Source: Streptomyces sp. SID13031 (lineage in GTDB: Bacteria; Actinomycetota; Actinomycetes; Propionibacteriales; Kribbellaceae). From it: DNA of 64,000 bases. Numbering within the stretch: position 1 is the stretch's first letter; every line of letters begins with the position of its first letter. Location of the stretch: assembly GCF_010548305.1 (NCBI RefSeq), contig NZ_JAAGLV010000023.1, positions 1 through 64,000 of the forward strand, written 5' to 3'. Position numbers and translations under genes: made by a program. This document shows, in pieces, positions 17,305 through 25,056 of this stretch. A model generated the notes under the pieces. The model saw only the letters and a program-made list of their open reading frames with translations, was not told the origin of the DNA and did not search any database.

Positions 17305-18069
17305 GTGCCAGTGCAAGCTCACGCGGAAGAGTTCCGCAGCCCAGGATCCGGTGCGAACGCCGCGACCGGGGTGCTGCTGAGTCACGGATTCACCGGCTCA
17401 CCGCGCTCGATGCGGCCGTTCGGCGAGCACCTGGCCACCGAGGGGTACGGGGTCGCCGTACCGCGGCTGCCCGGGCACGGTACGCGTTGGCAGGAGATGA
17501 ACAACACCCGCTGGCAGGACTGGTACGCCGTCCTGGACGACGAGCTCGAGCGCCTCCGCAAGGAGCACGACCGGGTCTTCGTGGCCGGCCTGTCGATGGG
17601 CGGCTGCCTGGTACTGCGCCTCGCGGAACAGCACGGCGCCGACATCTCCGGCGTGATCCTGGTCAACCCGTCCGTGCGCACCGACGACAAGCGGCTGGCG
17701 CTGCTGCCGGTGCTGCAGCGGCTGGTGCCGTCGTTCCCGGGGATCTCGAACGACATCAAGAAGACGGGCGTCGACGAGGGCGCCTACTCGCGGATGCCAC
17801 TGCGCGCCCTCTACTCGCTGTCCCAGCTGTGGACGGTCACCCGCGCGGATCTGGCCAAGGTGACGCAGCCGGTGCTTCTTTTCCGCAGTACTGTCGATCA
17901 TGTCGTGGAAGCGAGCTCGGGCCGGGCGATCCTGTCGTCGATCTCGTCCCGCGACGTGACCGAGACCCTGCTCGAGGACAGCTATCACGTGGCCACTCTG
18001 GACAACGACGCACCGCGCATCTTCGACGACTCCACCGCCTTCATCGAGCGGATCGCCGCCGATGCGTGA
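17305..18069 (+). CDS. Alpha/beta-hydrolase, carboxylesterase (Est30/monoglyceride lipase type)
   Basis: 254 residues from GTG 17305, chosen because GAGGAG at 17294-17299 sits 5 nt upstream; the open frame extends further but without support. VLLSHGFTGSPRSMRPFGEHLA supplies the oxyanion hole (HGFTGSP), GLSMGG the nucleophile Ser, STVDHVV the Asp, and EDSYHVATLD the His. This pattern is that of bacterial carboxylesterases acting on short-chain or monoacylglycerol esters. It overlaps the next gene by 8 nt. A large folded element precedes it in the 5' region. Confidence 0.9.
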   Translation: MPVQAHAEEFRSPGSGANAATGVLLSHGFTGSPRSMRPFGEHLATEGYGVAVPRLPGHGTRWQEMNNTRWQDWYAVLDDELERLRKEHDRVFVAGLSMGGCLVLRLAEQHGADISGVILVNPSVRTDDKRLALLPVLQRLVPSFPGISNDIKKTGVDEGAYSRMPLRALYSLSQLWTVTRADLAKVTQPVLLFRSTVDHVVEASSGRAILSSISSRDVTETLLEDSYHVATLDNDAPRIFDDSTAFIERIAADA

Positions 18070-18862
18070 CAACGGCCTGACCGCGTCCTCCTACACGTCG
18101 ATGGGCGGCATAGACCCGCTGATCGCCGAGCCGGTCCTCACCGCCCTCGCCGAAGCCGGCATCGCCGCCTACTGCGGCAAGCCCGACGAGACGACACCGG
18201 CGACCGAGGTACCGGCGAAGTCGTCCGAATCGGACACCGAGTCCGCGGAGGCGAGCTCCGACTCGGAGAGCGCCGCGGTTGCCGAGGCGCCGGCGCCCGC
18301 GAAGGCCGATGAAGCCGTTCCCGCGCGGATCCCCGTCGGCTTCGACGAGATCTTCGTCGCCGCGGACTCCGAGGAGCGGGCCCGGGCGGTGATCGGGCGC
18401 AGTAGCGAGGAGGCCGAGTGGAAGTCGTTGGTGGAGCAGTTCAACGCGCCTGCGGCCGAGGGGCATGACGCGACTCCGGTGCCGCGGTGGCCGGCCAGCG
18501 AGGATGTGGATGAGGGTTCCTACGAGCCGCTGATCGACGTACCGGCCGGCTTGATCGTCGGGGACACCGACGAGGAGCCGCCGGAGGAGCCACCGGCCCG
18601 GCGGGCCGAGGATCACCACGAGCATTTCGTCCCACCGGAGCCCCCGAAGGGCCCGAAGCTGGACTGGATCAGCCGGGCCGCCTGGCTCGGGCTGATCGGC
18701 GGGCCGCTGCTGCTGATCGCCGCCGCGCTGCTCGACTTCGGCACCGGCCGGATCACCACGATCGCCGTCGTCGGTTTCATCGGCGGCTTCCTCACCCTGG
18801 TGATCCGGATGAAGGACCGGCTCCCCCCGGAAGACACCCCGGACGATGGAGCCGTCGTCTAA
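18062..18862 (+). CDS. DUF2007-like protein with acidic linker and two TM helices
   Basis: 266 residues. The N-terminus IDPLIAEPVLTALAEAGIAAYC and, after an insert, RIPVGFDEIFVAADSEERARAVIG resemble the two halves of DUF2007 domains, small predicted signalling domains; the acidic Ser/Glu/Ala-rich insert (~42-85) separates them. A second acidic region precedes KLDWISRAAWLGLIGGPLLLIAAALL and ITTIAVVGFIGGFLTLVIRM, two membrane helices near the C-terminus. The assignment to DUF2007 is tentative. Overlap of 8 nt with the esterase gene implies one operon. Confidence 0.65.
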   Translation: MRDNGLTASSYTSMGGIDPLIAEPVLTALAEAGIAAYCGKPDETTPATEVPAKSSESDTESAEASSDSESAAVAEAPAPAKADEAVPARIPVGFDEIFVAADSEERARAVIGRSSEEAEWKSLVEQFNAPAAEGHDATPVPRWPASEDVDEGSYEPLIDVPAGLIVGDTDEEPPEEPPARRAEDHHEHFVPPEPPKGPKLDWISRAAWLGLIGGPLLLIAAALLDFGTGRITTIAVVGFIGGFLTLVIRMKDRLPPEDTPDDGAVV

Positions 18863-18875
18863 CCGTTAAGCTGCC

Positions 18876-18890
18876 GATTGTCGGACAATC
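18876..18890. promoter_or_regulatory. Operator GATTGTC-G-GACAATC, GntR/FadR-type
   Basis: Seven-bp arms around a single centre base, 37 bp upstream of the TIGR00300 gene start. TTGTCNGACAA is the common core of operators of the FCD-type GntR family. No GntR gene is present in the window, so the regulator would be encoded elsewhere. Confidence 0.45.
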
Positions 18891-18927
18891 CGACGAGACG
18901 AGCTGGGACCAAAAAGGGGAGGCACCC

Positions 18928-20157
18928 GTGCAGGTCACCGAGACGGTCGAGATCACCGGCCACTTGATGGATACCGGGTTGCTGTCCCGGGTCCTCGACG
19001 ACATCCGCGGGTACGGCGGTGAGTACACGCTGGACAAGTTCGACCTCGGCTACGACAAGGACGACCCGTCCACCGTGCGGATGACCGTCGGCGCCGACGA
19101 CGAGGAAGCGCTCCAGCGGCTGCTGATGCGGATCCAGACCAAGGGCGCGAACCTGGTCAACCCCGGGACGCCGGAGATCTCCGAGGTACTCCAGGACGGC
19201 GTCTTCCCCGACGGCTTCTACTCGACCACCAACCTGCCCACCAGCGTTCGGCTGGACGGCCGCTGGGTCTCGGTGCGCAACCCCGAGATGGACTGCGGGC
19301 TGCTCGTCGACGGCACCGACGTCCGGACCATCCCGATGTCCGAGGTGAAGGCCGGGATGCGGATCATCTCCAGCGCCCAGGGCGTCAAGGTCACTCCCCC
19401 GCTCGTCGCGCACACCGAGGAGTCCTTCGGCTTCATGGAGTCGGAGGTCTCCAGCGAGAAACCCCAGCGGGTGCTCGTCAAGCAGGTCGCCGACGGCATG
19501 CGCGAGGCGAAGGCGGCCGGGCTGAAGGTGCTCTGGGTCGGCGGCCCGGGCATCGTGCACACCGGCGCCGCGCCGGCCATGGTTGCGATCGTCGAGGCGG
19601 GTTTCGTCGACGTCATGTTCGCCGGCAACGCGCTCGCGACGCACGACATCGAGTCCTCGCTGTACGGGACGTCGCTCGGCGTCGACCTGGCTCGCGGCCG
19701 CGGTGTGGAGCACGGCCACGAGCACCACATCCGCGCGATCAACACGATCCGCAAGTCCGGCTCCATCGCGGCGGCGGTCGAGTCCGGCGTACTGACCTCG
19801 GGCGTGATGCACGCGCTGGTGAAGAAGGGCAACAAGTTCGTCCTGGTCGGCTCGGTCCGCGACGACGGCCCGCTGCCGGACGTCTACACCGATGTACTCG
19901 CGGGCCAGCGCGCGATGCGCGCCGAGCTGGAGGGCGTCGGCTACTGCCTGATGGCCGCGACCATGCTCCACTCGGTTGCCACCGGCAACATCTTGCCGGC
20001 GTCCGTCCCGCTGACCTGCGTGGACATCAACCCGGCCACCGTCACCAAGCTCGCCGACCGCGGCTCCGCCCAGGCTCGCGGCATCGTCACCGATGTGGGC
20101 CTCTTCATCGAGCAGCTCGCCCGCGAGCTCTCCCCGTCGTACGCCGAAACGAAATAA
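18928..20157 (+). CDS. TIGR00300 family LOR/SDH bifunctional-domain protein
   Basis: 409 residues. It begins VTETVEITGHLMDTGLLSRVLDDI and contains NPGTPEISEVLQDGVFPDGFYSTTNLPT, both typical of TIGR00300, and later VLWVGGPGIVHTGAAPAMVAIVEAGFVDVMFAGNALATHDIE, the conserved LOR/SDH nucleotide-binding region. Relatives act on ornithine or arginine-derived substrates (the C-terminal half of cyanobacterial ArgZ/AgrE has ornithine cyclodeaminase-like activity). The enzyme activity of this stand-alone version is not known to me. GGGGAGG precedes GTG 18928; a GntR-type palindrome sits upstream. Confidence 0.9.
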   Translation: MQVTETVEITGHLMDTGLLSRVLDDIRGYGGEYTLDKFDLGYDKDDPSTVRMTVGADDEEALQRLLMRIQTKGANLVNPGTPEISEVLQDGVFPDGFYSTTNLPTSVRLDGRWVSVRNPEMDCGLLVDGTDVRTIPMSEVKAGMRIISSAQGVKVTPPLVAHTEESFGFMESEVSSEKPQRVLVKQVADGMREAKAAGLKVLWVGGPGIVHTGAAPAMVAIVEAGFVDVMFAGNALATHDIESSLYGTSLGVDLARGRGVEHGHEHHIRAINTIRKSGSIAAAVESGVLTSGVMHALVKKGNKFVLVGSVRDDGPLPDVYTDVLAGQRAMRAELEGVGYCLMAATMLHSVATGNILPASVPLTCVDINPATVTKLADRGSAQARGIVTDVGLFIEQLARELSPSYAETK

Positions 20158-20180
20158 CCGCGGTTTCTGTCGGTTCTCGG

Positions 20181-20201
20181 TGCCATGGTGTTGCCATGGC
20201 A
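20181..20201 (+). terminator. Hairpin after the TIGR00300 gene
   Basis: TGCCATGG-TGTTG-CCATGGCA forms an 8-bp stem with a 5-nt loop, 24 nt past the stop codon. Only a short A-run follows, so termination strength is uncertain. Confidence 0.4.
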
Positions 20202-20365
20202 AACCGCAGATGCAGCTCCACCTCGACCTCGAGGTGGACGATCTCGACCAGGCGGTCGCGCACGCGATCGACTGCGGCGCCGAGCTACCGGCGTTCCAGC
20301 CGCAGGAGCGCGTTCGGGTGATGCTGGACCCAGACGGCCATCCGTTCTGTCTCTACCTCGAATAG
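20201..20365 (+). pseudogene. C-terminal remnant of a VOC/glyoxalase-like gene
   Basis: The frame reads KPQMQLHLDLEVDDLDQAVAH, then AELPAFQPQERVRVMLDPDGHPFCLYLE, the exact ending of glyoxalase_6-type VOC proteins (DPDGHPFCL). Family resemblance begins before the only ATG (20210), directly after a hairpin, and the N-terminal half is missing. It is best read as a deletion remnant; a 51-residue peptide from ATG 20210 is the alternative. Confidence 0.65.
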
Positions 20366-20378
20366 CGCGACTGGCTAT

Positions 20379-20408
20379 CACGAAACTCTCGACTTCTTGC
20401 ACGATCCT
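20379..20408 (-). promoter_or_regulatory. AraC-type site: two 9-mers at 21-bp spacing, upstream copy
   Basis: On the minus strand this reads AGGATCGTG, 12 nt, AGTTTCGTG, i.e. direct half-sites two helical turns apart, typical for AraC/XylS proteins. It matches the site at 21363-21392 at 22 of 30 positions. It lies 45-74 bp before the AraC gene. An extra inverted half-site AGTTTCGTG occurs at 20431-20439. Confidence 0.6.
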
Positions 20409-20452
20409 CTCGTGACGGGCGGTCGCCGCGAGTTTCGTGCTGCACTGATGAC

Positions 20453-21349
20453 ATGTCACTGGGCGAGCTTCGCGAACTGCTGGAACGGCACGCGTGCCCC
20501 GATTTGAGCACGAGAATCGACGGCGTCCGGATCTGCAAGGTCGACCGCACCGGTTCGCCGGTGTCCTCGACGTCCGGCACGGTGCTGGCGGTGGTCGCTC
20601 AGGGGAGCAAACGTCTGGCACTTGGGGACCGGGTGTACGAGTACGGCGCTGGTCAGTACCTCGTCGCCTCGGTCGACCTCCCGATGACGGGGCACGTCGT
20701 CGATGCCACCCCGGGCCATCCGTCGCTCGCTTTCGGGATGACCCTGGAATCCGCCGCCATCGCTGACCTGCTGCTGCAGGCCGGGCCGGGGGATCTACCA
20801 CGGTCCGCCGGCACCGTGCAGCCGGGAATCGTGGTCAGTGACGCCCCGGACGAATTACTCGACGCTGTCGTGCGACTGCTGCGCCTACTCGACCGGGCCC
20901 GGGACCGGACAGCACTGGTACCGCTGATCAAGCGCGAGATCCTCTGGCGGTTGATGACCGGGGAACAAGGCGACGTCGTACGCCAACTCGGCCTGGCCGA
21001 CAGCAGCCTGACGCACATCAGGCGTGCGGTGCGGTGGATCCGGGAGAACTACGCCCGGCCGTTCCGGGTCGAGGAAGTCGCCGAACTGTCGGGAATGAGC
21101 GTCTCCGCCTTCCACCGCAACTTCCATACGGTCACGGCGATGACCCCGATCCAGTTCCAGAAGCACATCCGGCTGCAGGCGGCGAGGTTGCTGCTGGCGA
21201 ACCGTCCGAACGACGTCACCGGCGTCGGCCATCTCGTCGGCTACGACAATGCGTCCCAGTTCAGCCGGGAGTACCGGCGCCAGTTCGGCGCCCCACCCAG
21301 CATCGACGCAGTACGCCTGCGCGACGGAGCTACCCCGGCGCTGCCCTGA
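20453..21349 (+). CDS. AraC-family regulator (AraC_N plus HTH_18)
   Basis: 298 residues. N-terminal type I AraC ligand domain (GSPVSSTSGTVLAVVAQGSKRL, YGAGQYLVASVDLPMTGHV) and C-terminal double HTH (HIRRAVRWIRENYARPFRVEEVAELSGMSVSAFHRNFHTV; then LQAARLLLANRPNDVTGVGHLVGYDNASQFSREYRRQFGAPP). This architecture is that of YqhC-like regulators, which often control aldehyde-handling oxidoreductases. The paired sites in front of its own gene and in front of the downstream dehydrogenase cluster suggest autoregulation and control of that cluster. Confidence 0.92.
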   Translation: MSLGELRELLERHACPDLSTRIDGVRICKVDRTGSPVSSTSGTVLAVVAQGSKRLALGDRVYEYGAGQYLVASVDLPMTGHVVDATPGHPSLAFGMTLESAAIADLLLQAGPGDLPRSAGTVQPGIVVSDAPDELLDAVVRLLRLLDRARDRTALVPLIKREILWRLMTGEQGDVVRQLGLADSSLTHIRRAVRWIRENYARPFRVEEVAELSGMSVSAFHRNFHTVTAMTPIQFQKHIRLQAARLLLANRPNDVTGVGHLVGYDNASQFSREYRRQFGAPPSIDAVRLRDGATPALP

Positions 21350-21362
21350 AGCCACCTGCAAA

Positions 21363-21392
21363 AGGATCGTGTCAGCACGCGAGAGGATCTTG
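21363..21392 (+). promoter_or_regulatory. AraC-type site: two 9-mers at 21-bp spacing, operon copy
   Basis: AGGATCGTG at 21363-21371, 12 nt, AGGATCTTG at 21384-21392. Spacing and sequence match the site upstream of the AraC gene. It sits 90-120 bp before the leader ORF of the DUF385-aldehyde dehydrogenase cluster. Confidence 0.6.
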
Positions 21393-21481
21393 CTGGCCCG
21401 GCACCCGCCGCGTTGCTTTGCTGGAGATACCGGAAAGTACCACTGATTCCGGGACCATCACCACGAAGCAGGAGGCGGGTC

Positions 21482-21526
21482 ATGAAGGACGAATTGGCCC
21501 TCAACGAGCGGCAGACCCGACTATGA
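21482..21526 (+). CDS. 14-codon leader ORF coupled to the DUF385 gene
   Basis: ATG 21482 follows a very strong AGGAGG (21470-21475, 6 nt spacing) and encodes MKDELALNERQTRL. Its TGA stop at 21524-21526 overlaps the ATG of the next gene (ATGA), which has no ribosome site of its own. This arrangement implies translation of the DUF385 gene by coupling. The peptide itself has no recognised function. Confidence 0.5.
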   Translation: MKDELALNERQTRL

Positions 21527-21960
21527 CCGTGGACGACGCCGTCGTCCGCGCCCTCGACATCGGGCCGGACTCCGCTATGGCCGCATACACGATCGACATC
21601 ACCACGCTGGGCGCGCGCAGCGGCAGCCCGCGGCGCATCGAGATCTGGTTCCACCGCGTCGGGGGTCGCTGGTATCTGACCGGCACGCCCGGACCCCGCA
21701 ACTGGTACGCGAACCTGCGCGCCCATCCACGGTTCATCGTGCATCTCAAGCACGGGGTCACGGCCGACCTGCCCGCGACCGCGGTACCGGTCGACGAGCC
21801 GACCCGACGGCGAGTGATCACTGCGGTCCTCGATCTGCAGAGCCGGCCCGACATCGCGGCGCGGGTCAGCCGGCGCCAGAACCTCGTCGACTGGCTCGCG
21901 CGCAGCCCGCTGGTCGAGATCGTCTTCGACGACGAGGAACTGCGGACAGCCATTCAGTGA
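21523..21960 (+). CDS. DUF385/F420-dependent nitroreductase-family protein
   Basis: 145 residues. ITTLGARSGSPRRIEIWFHRVGGRWYLTGTPGPRNWYANLRAHPRFIVHLKHGV is the signature of the deazaflavin (F420)-dependent nitroreductase family DUF385, which binds F420 in a split beta-barrel. Substrate unknown. Starting at ATG 21523 gives a full-length family member. It leads a cluster with aldehyde dehydrogenase (25 nt downstream) and an enoyl-CoA hydratase-type gene, behind an AraC-type site. Confidence 0.85.
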   Translation: MTVDDAVVRALDIGPDSAMAAYTIDITTLGARSGSPRRIEIWFHRVGGRWYLTGTPGPRNWYANLRAHPRFIVHLKHGVTADLPATAVPVDEPTRRRVITAVLDLQSRPDIAARVSRRQNLVDWLARSPLVEIVFDDEELRTAIQ

Positions 21961-21985
21961 TCAGACACCAGTCCAGGAGACCATC

Positions 21986-23401
21986 ATGCAAGAGAACGTG
22001 ATCGACAAGATCTACATCGACGGTGAGTTCGTCACCCCGCACGGCACCGAACTCGCCGATCTGTTCAATCCCGCCACTGGGAAAGTGATCGGGCAGGTCC
22101 GGCTCGCCGACGAGGTGGACACAGAGGCGGCAATCGCAGCGGCGAAGCGGGCGCTGCCGGCGTGGTCCGCGACCTCGAAGGAAGAGCGGATCGACGCGCT
22201 GCGCCGGCTTCAGGCCGCGGTCGCCGCGCGGAGGAACGAAATTCTGGAATCGCTCCTGCTGGAGTACGGCGCGCCGGTGCGCAACTCGTACATGGTCGAT
22301 TCGACCGTCAGTGCGTTCGCCGACATGATCACCACCTTGGAAGCTTTCGACTTCACCCGGCAGATCGGCAGAGCATCCGTGGAGATGGTGCCGGTCGGCG
22401 TCGCCGGCCTGATCACACCGTGGAATTCCGATCCGTTCTTCATCAGTGACAAGCTCGCGACCGCTTTGGCAGCAGGCTGCACCGTCGTCATCAAGCCCAG
22501 CGAGCTGAGCGCGACGCAAACCCAGGCCATCACCCAGGCACTCCACGAGGCCGGACTGCCCCGGGGTGTCTTCAATATCGTGACGGGCCGCGGCGATGTC
22601 GTCGGGAGCGCGATCACCCGTCACGAGGACGTCGCCAAGATTTCCTTCACCGGCTCGACCGCGGTCGGCAGGATCATCTTTCGGGAGGCAGCCGAGACCT
22701 TGAAGAGCCTGACCCTCGAACTCGGCGGCAAGTCTCCGTCGATCATTCTCGACGACGCCGATCTCGAGGAAGCCGTCACCGGCGCGCTGATGGCCGGGTT
22801 CGCCAACAGCAGCCAGGCGTGCGTCGCCGGAACCCGCATCCTCGTCCCGGAGAGCCGGCTGGACGAGATACTCGCCATCGCCACGGCGAAGATGGCTGAC
22901 TTCCCAGCCGGCGATCCGCGCGACCCGGCAACCGCCATCGGTCCGATGGTGAGCGAACAGCAGTGGGAGCGGGTCCAGAGCTACATCCGCCGCGGTGTCG
23001 AGGAAGGTGCGCGGATCGTCGCCGGCGGACCCGGCCGCCCCGAGGGACTTGCGGACGGCTATTTCGTCCGACCGACACTGTTCGCCGACGTCACCAACGA
23101 CATGACGATCGCCCGCGAGGAAATCTTCGGACCGGTACTTTCGATCCTCACCTATCGCGACGAGGATGATGCCGTTGAGATCGCCAACGACACGGACTAC
23201 GGCCTCCATGCCTATGTGTTCTCGTCGGATGCCGCACGAGCCCATCGCATCGCGTCACGGCTCGAGGCGGGCAGAGTGGCGATCAACGGTGGATATGAAC
23301 CGCTGTCCCCGTTCGGAGGGTTCAAGCAGTCGGGCATCGGGCGGGAATACGGCACCTTTGGCCTCGAAAGCTTCCTCGAACCGCGGTCTGTGATGGCCTG
23401 A
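21986..23401 (+). CDS. NAD(P)-dependent aldehyde dehydrogenase
   Basis: 471 residues, full length. VPVGVAGLITPWNSDPF is the cofactor loop, FTGSTAVGR the Rossmann turn, LELGGKSP carries the general base Glu, and ANSSQACVAGTRI holds the catalytic Cys (family FxxxGQxC variant, here SSQAC). EEIFGPVLSILTYRDEDDAVEIANDTDYGL is the conserved C-terminal block. It oxidises an unknown aldehyde to the acid. AGGAG precedes ATG 21986. It is probably controlled by the AraC regulator upstream. Confidence 0.94.
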   Translation: MQENVIDKIYIDGEFVTPHGTELADLFNPATGKVIGQVRLADEVDTEAAIAAAKRALPAWSATSKEERIDALRRLQAAVAARRNEILESLLLEYGAPVRNSYMVDSTVSAFADMITTLEAFDFTRQIGRASVEMVPVGVAGLITPWNSDPFFISDKLATALAAGCTVVIKPSELSATQTQAITQALHEAGLPRGVFNIVTGRGDVVGSAITRHEDVAKISFTGSTAVGRIIFREAAETLKSLTLELGGKSPSIILDDADLEEAVTGALMAGFANSSQACVAGTRILVPESRLDEILAIATAKMADFPAGDPRDPATAIGPMVSEQQWERVQSYIRRGVEEGARIVAGGPGRPEGLADGYFVRPTLFADVTNDMTIAREEIFGPVLSILTYRDEDDAVEIANDTDYGLHAYVFSSDAARAHRIASRLEAGRVAINGGYEPLSPFGGFKQSGIGREYGTFGLESFLEPRSVMA

Positions 23402-23427
23402 CCGGCCTGGCAAGGCAGGATGTGGGC

Positions 23428-24177
23428 ATGACGGAACTCGTGCACCTGGGTGTTGGTGATGGCGTCGCGACGATCACGCTGGATTCGCCGCACAACAAGA
23501 ACGCGCTCTCTCAGCAGCTCACCAGCGAACTGCTGGCTCACCTGGAGACGTCCGACCGAGACGACGCTGTCCGGGTGATCGTGATCCGGTCGGCGCTGGA
23601 AGTGTTCTGTTCGGGCGCCGATCTGTCCGAGGCGACTTCCGTCGGGATGGGTGTCGGGGCGCAGCGGATGGTCGACGTCCAGCGCGCAATCGTGGCGAAC
23701 TCCAAACCCGTCGTCGCGCGGGTGGCCGGGCCGGTGCGGGCCGGTGGGATCGGCATGGTGGCCGCCGCGGACATCAGCATCGCGGGTCACAGTTCGACCT
23801 TCGCGCTGACCGAAGTACGGCTCGGGCTGGCGGCCGCGACGATCTCGTTGACGGTGATCCCCCGCCTGACGGACCGCGCCGCCTCACTCACCTTCCTCAC
23901 CGGCGACAGCTTCGGCGGCGTCGAGGCAGCAAAGCTCGGCCTGGTCACCCAGTCGGTCCCCGACGCAGAGGTCGACTACGCCCTCGACCTGACCCTCAAG
24001 TCGCTACTCAAGGGCGCACCACAAGGCCTGCGCGAGTCGAAGAAGTTGCTCAACCGCGAACTGCTCGCGGATATCGATGCCCGAGGCACCGAGCTGGCCG
24101 AGCTCTCCGCGTCCCTCTTCGGCTCCCCCGCAGCCCAAGAAGCGATGCTGGCCTTCTTGAACCGCAAAAAGAAGTAG
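23428..24177 (+). CDS. Enoyl-CoA hydratase/isomerase-family protein
   Basis: 249 residues of crotonase fold: VATITLDSPHNKNALSQQL, then VIVIRSALEVFCSGADLSEA (CoA/oxyanion-hole strand with SGADL) and KPVVARVAGPVRAGGIGMVAAADISIAGHSSTFALTEVRLGL. The usual second catalytic acid in the AALTEV-type loop is Glu (TEVRLGL here). Physiological substrate is not clear. Start ATG 23428 is preferred to GTG 23422. It lies 26 nt after the aldehyde dehydrogenase gene and is likely in that transcript. Confidence 0.9.
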   Translation: MTELVHLGVGDGVATITLDSPHNKNALSQQLTSELLAHLETSDRDDAVRVIVIRSALEVFCSGADLSEATSVGMGVGAQRMVDVQRAIVANSKPVVARVAGPVRAGGIGMVAAADISIAGHSSTFALTEVRLGLAAATISLTVIPRLTDRAASLTFLTGDSFGGVEAAKLGLVTQSVPDAEVDYALDLTLKSLLKGAPQGLRESKKLLNRELLADIDARGTELAELSASLFGSPAAQEAMLAFLNRKKK

Positions 24178-24190
24178 GACTAGTTGCGCC

Positions 24191-24206
24191 AGCCGCCGTT
24201 GCGGCT
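24191..24206. terminator. Short hairpin between convergent genes
   Basis: AGCCGC-CGTT-GCGGCT, a 6-bp stem with a 4-nt loop, in the 28-bp gap between two converging genes. The sequence CCGCCGTTGC occurs twice here (24193 and 24219), so the tail of the SDR gene looks locally duplicated. Confidence 0.35.
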
Positions 24207-24970
24207 CACTCCCCCCAACCGCCGTTGCTTTTCAGTAGTTGGCCGTTGATCCAGCCGCCTTCTGGTGAGCAGAGGAAGGCGACCAGGTTGGCGGTGTCTC
24301 GGGGCTGGCCCGGGCGCTTGAGGGGGTTTTGGGTGGCGAAGAGGTCGACTACGTCCTGGGCCATCCAGCCGGTGTCGATCGGGCCGGGGTTGATCGCGTT
24401 CGCGGTGATGCCGAGGTCGCTCAGCTCGCTCGCCGCGGCCAGGGTGATCCGGTCGAGGGCGCCCTTGCTCGCGCCGTACGGCAGGTTGCCCACGGTGTGG
24501 TCGCTGGTCAGCGCGATGATCCGGCCGTCGCCGAACGGCGCGGAGTACTGCTCGGCGAACGCTTTGATCAACAGCCACGAACCCCGGGTGTTGACGGCGA
24601 AGTGCCGGTCGAAGCTCTCGATCGAGGTGTTGCGGATGCCGCTGTCGTCCTGCTCGCAGTGCGACATCACCAGCGCCTGAACGGATCCCAGCGCCTCGCC
24701 GGTCGCACGGAAGACCGCGGCCGGCGCCTCGACGTCCTCGAAGTCGGCCTCGACCGAGAAGACCCGGGCACCCTCCTTCTGCAGCAGCGTGGTGATCTCG
24801 TCGCGCGCCTCGAGGTCGGGGCCCCACGGCTTGTCGTCGTCATACCGGCTGAGGTAGGTGAAGGCGATGTCCCACCCCGTCGCCGCCAGCCGCTCGGCGA
24901 GCCCGGCGCCGATACCGGCCCGTCGGCCTACTCCGGTCACCAAGGCCACCGGCCGCTTCGCATCGCTCAT
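24206..24970 (-). CDS. SDR-family oxidoreductase
   Basis: 254 residues from ATG 24970. VALVTGVGRRAGIGAGLAERLAATGWDIAFTY is the NAD(P) Rossmann motif (a GxxxGIG variant), LVMSHCEQDD replaces the usual NNAG, and LPYGASKGALDRITLAAASEL carries the YxxxK catalytic pair. Ends NPLKRPGQPRDTANLVAFLCSPEGGWINGQLLKSNGG, the classical SDR tail. The active-site Ser is in LTSDHTVG. Similar to 3-oxoacyl-ACP-reductase-like enzymes; substrate unknown. Confidence 0.9.
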   Translation of the reverse strand: MSDAKRPVALVTGVGRRAGIGAGLAERLAATGWDIAFTYLSRYDDDKPWGPDLEARDEITTLLQKEGARVFSVEADFEDVEAPAAVFRATGEALGSVQALVMSHCEQDDSGIRNTSIESFDRHFAVNTRGSWLLIKAFAEQYSAPFGDGRIIALTSDHTVGNLPYGASKGALDRITLAAASELSDLGITANAINPGPIDTGWMAQDVVDLFATQNPLKRPGQPRDTANLVAFLCSPEGGWINGQLLKSNGGWGE

Positions 24971-25056
24971 GCTGCCATCCTGCCCGACGCTTTCCCCTGC
25001 ACACAAAGGGTTTAATCAGTTGCTCACCGCAGTCGGCGGCTGGTCCACTGCGGGGC

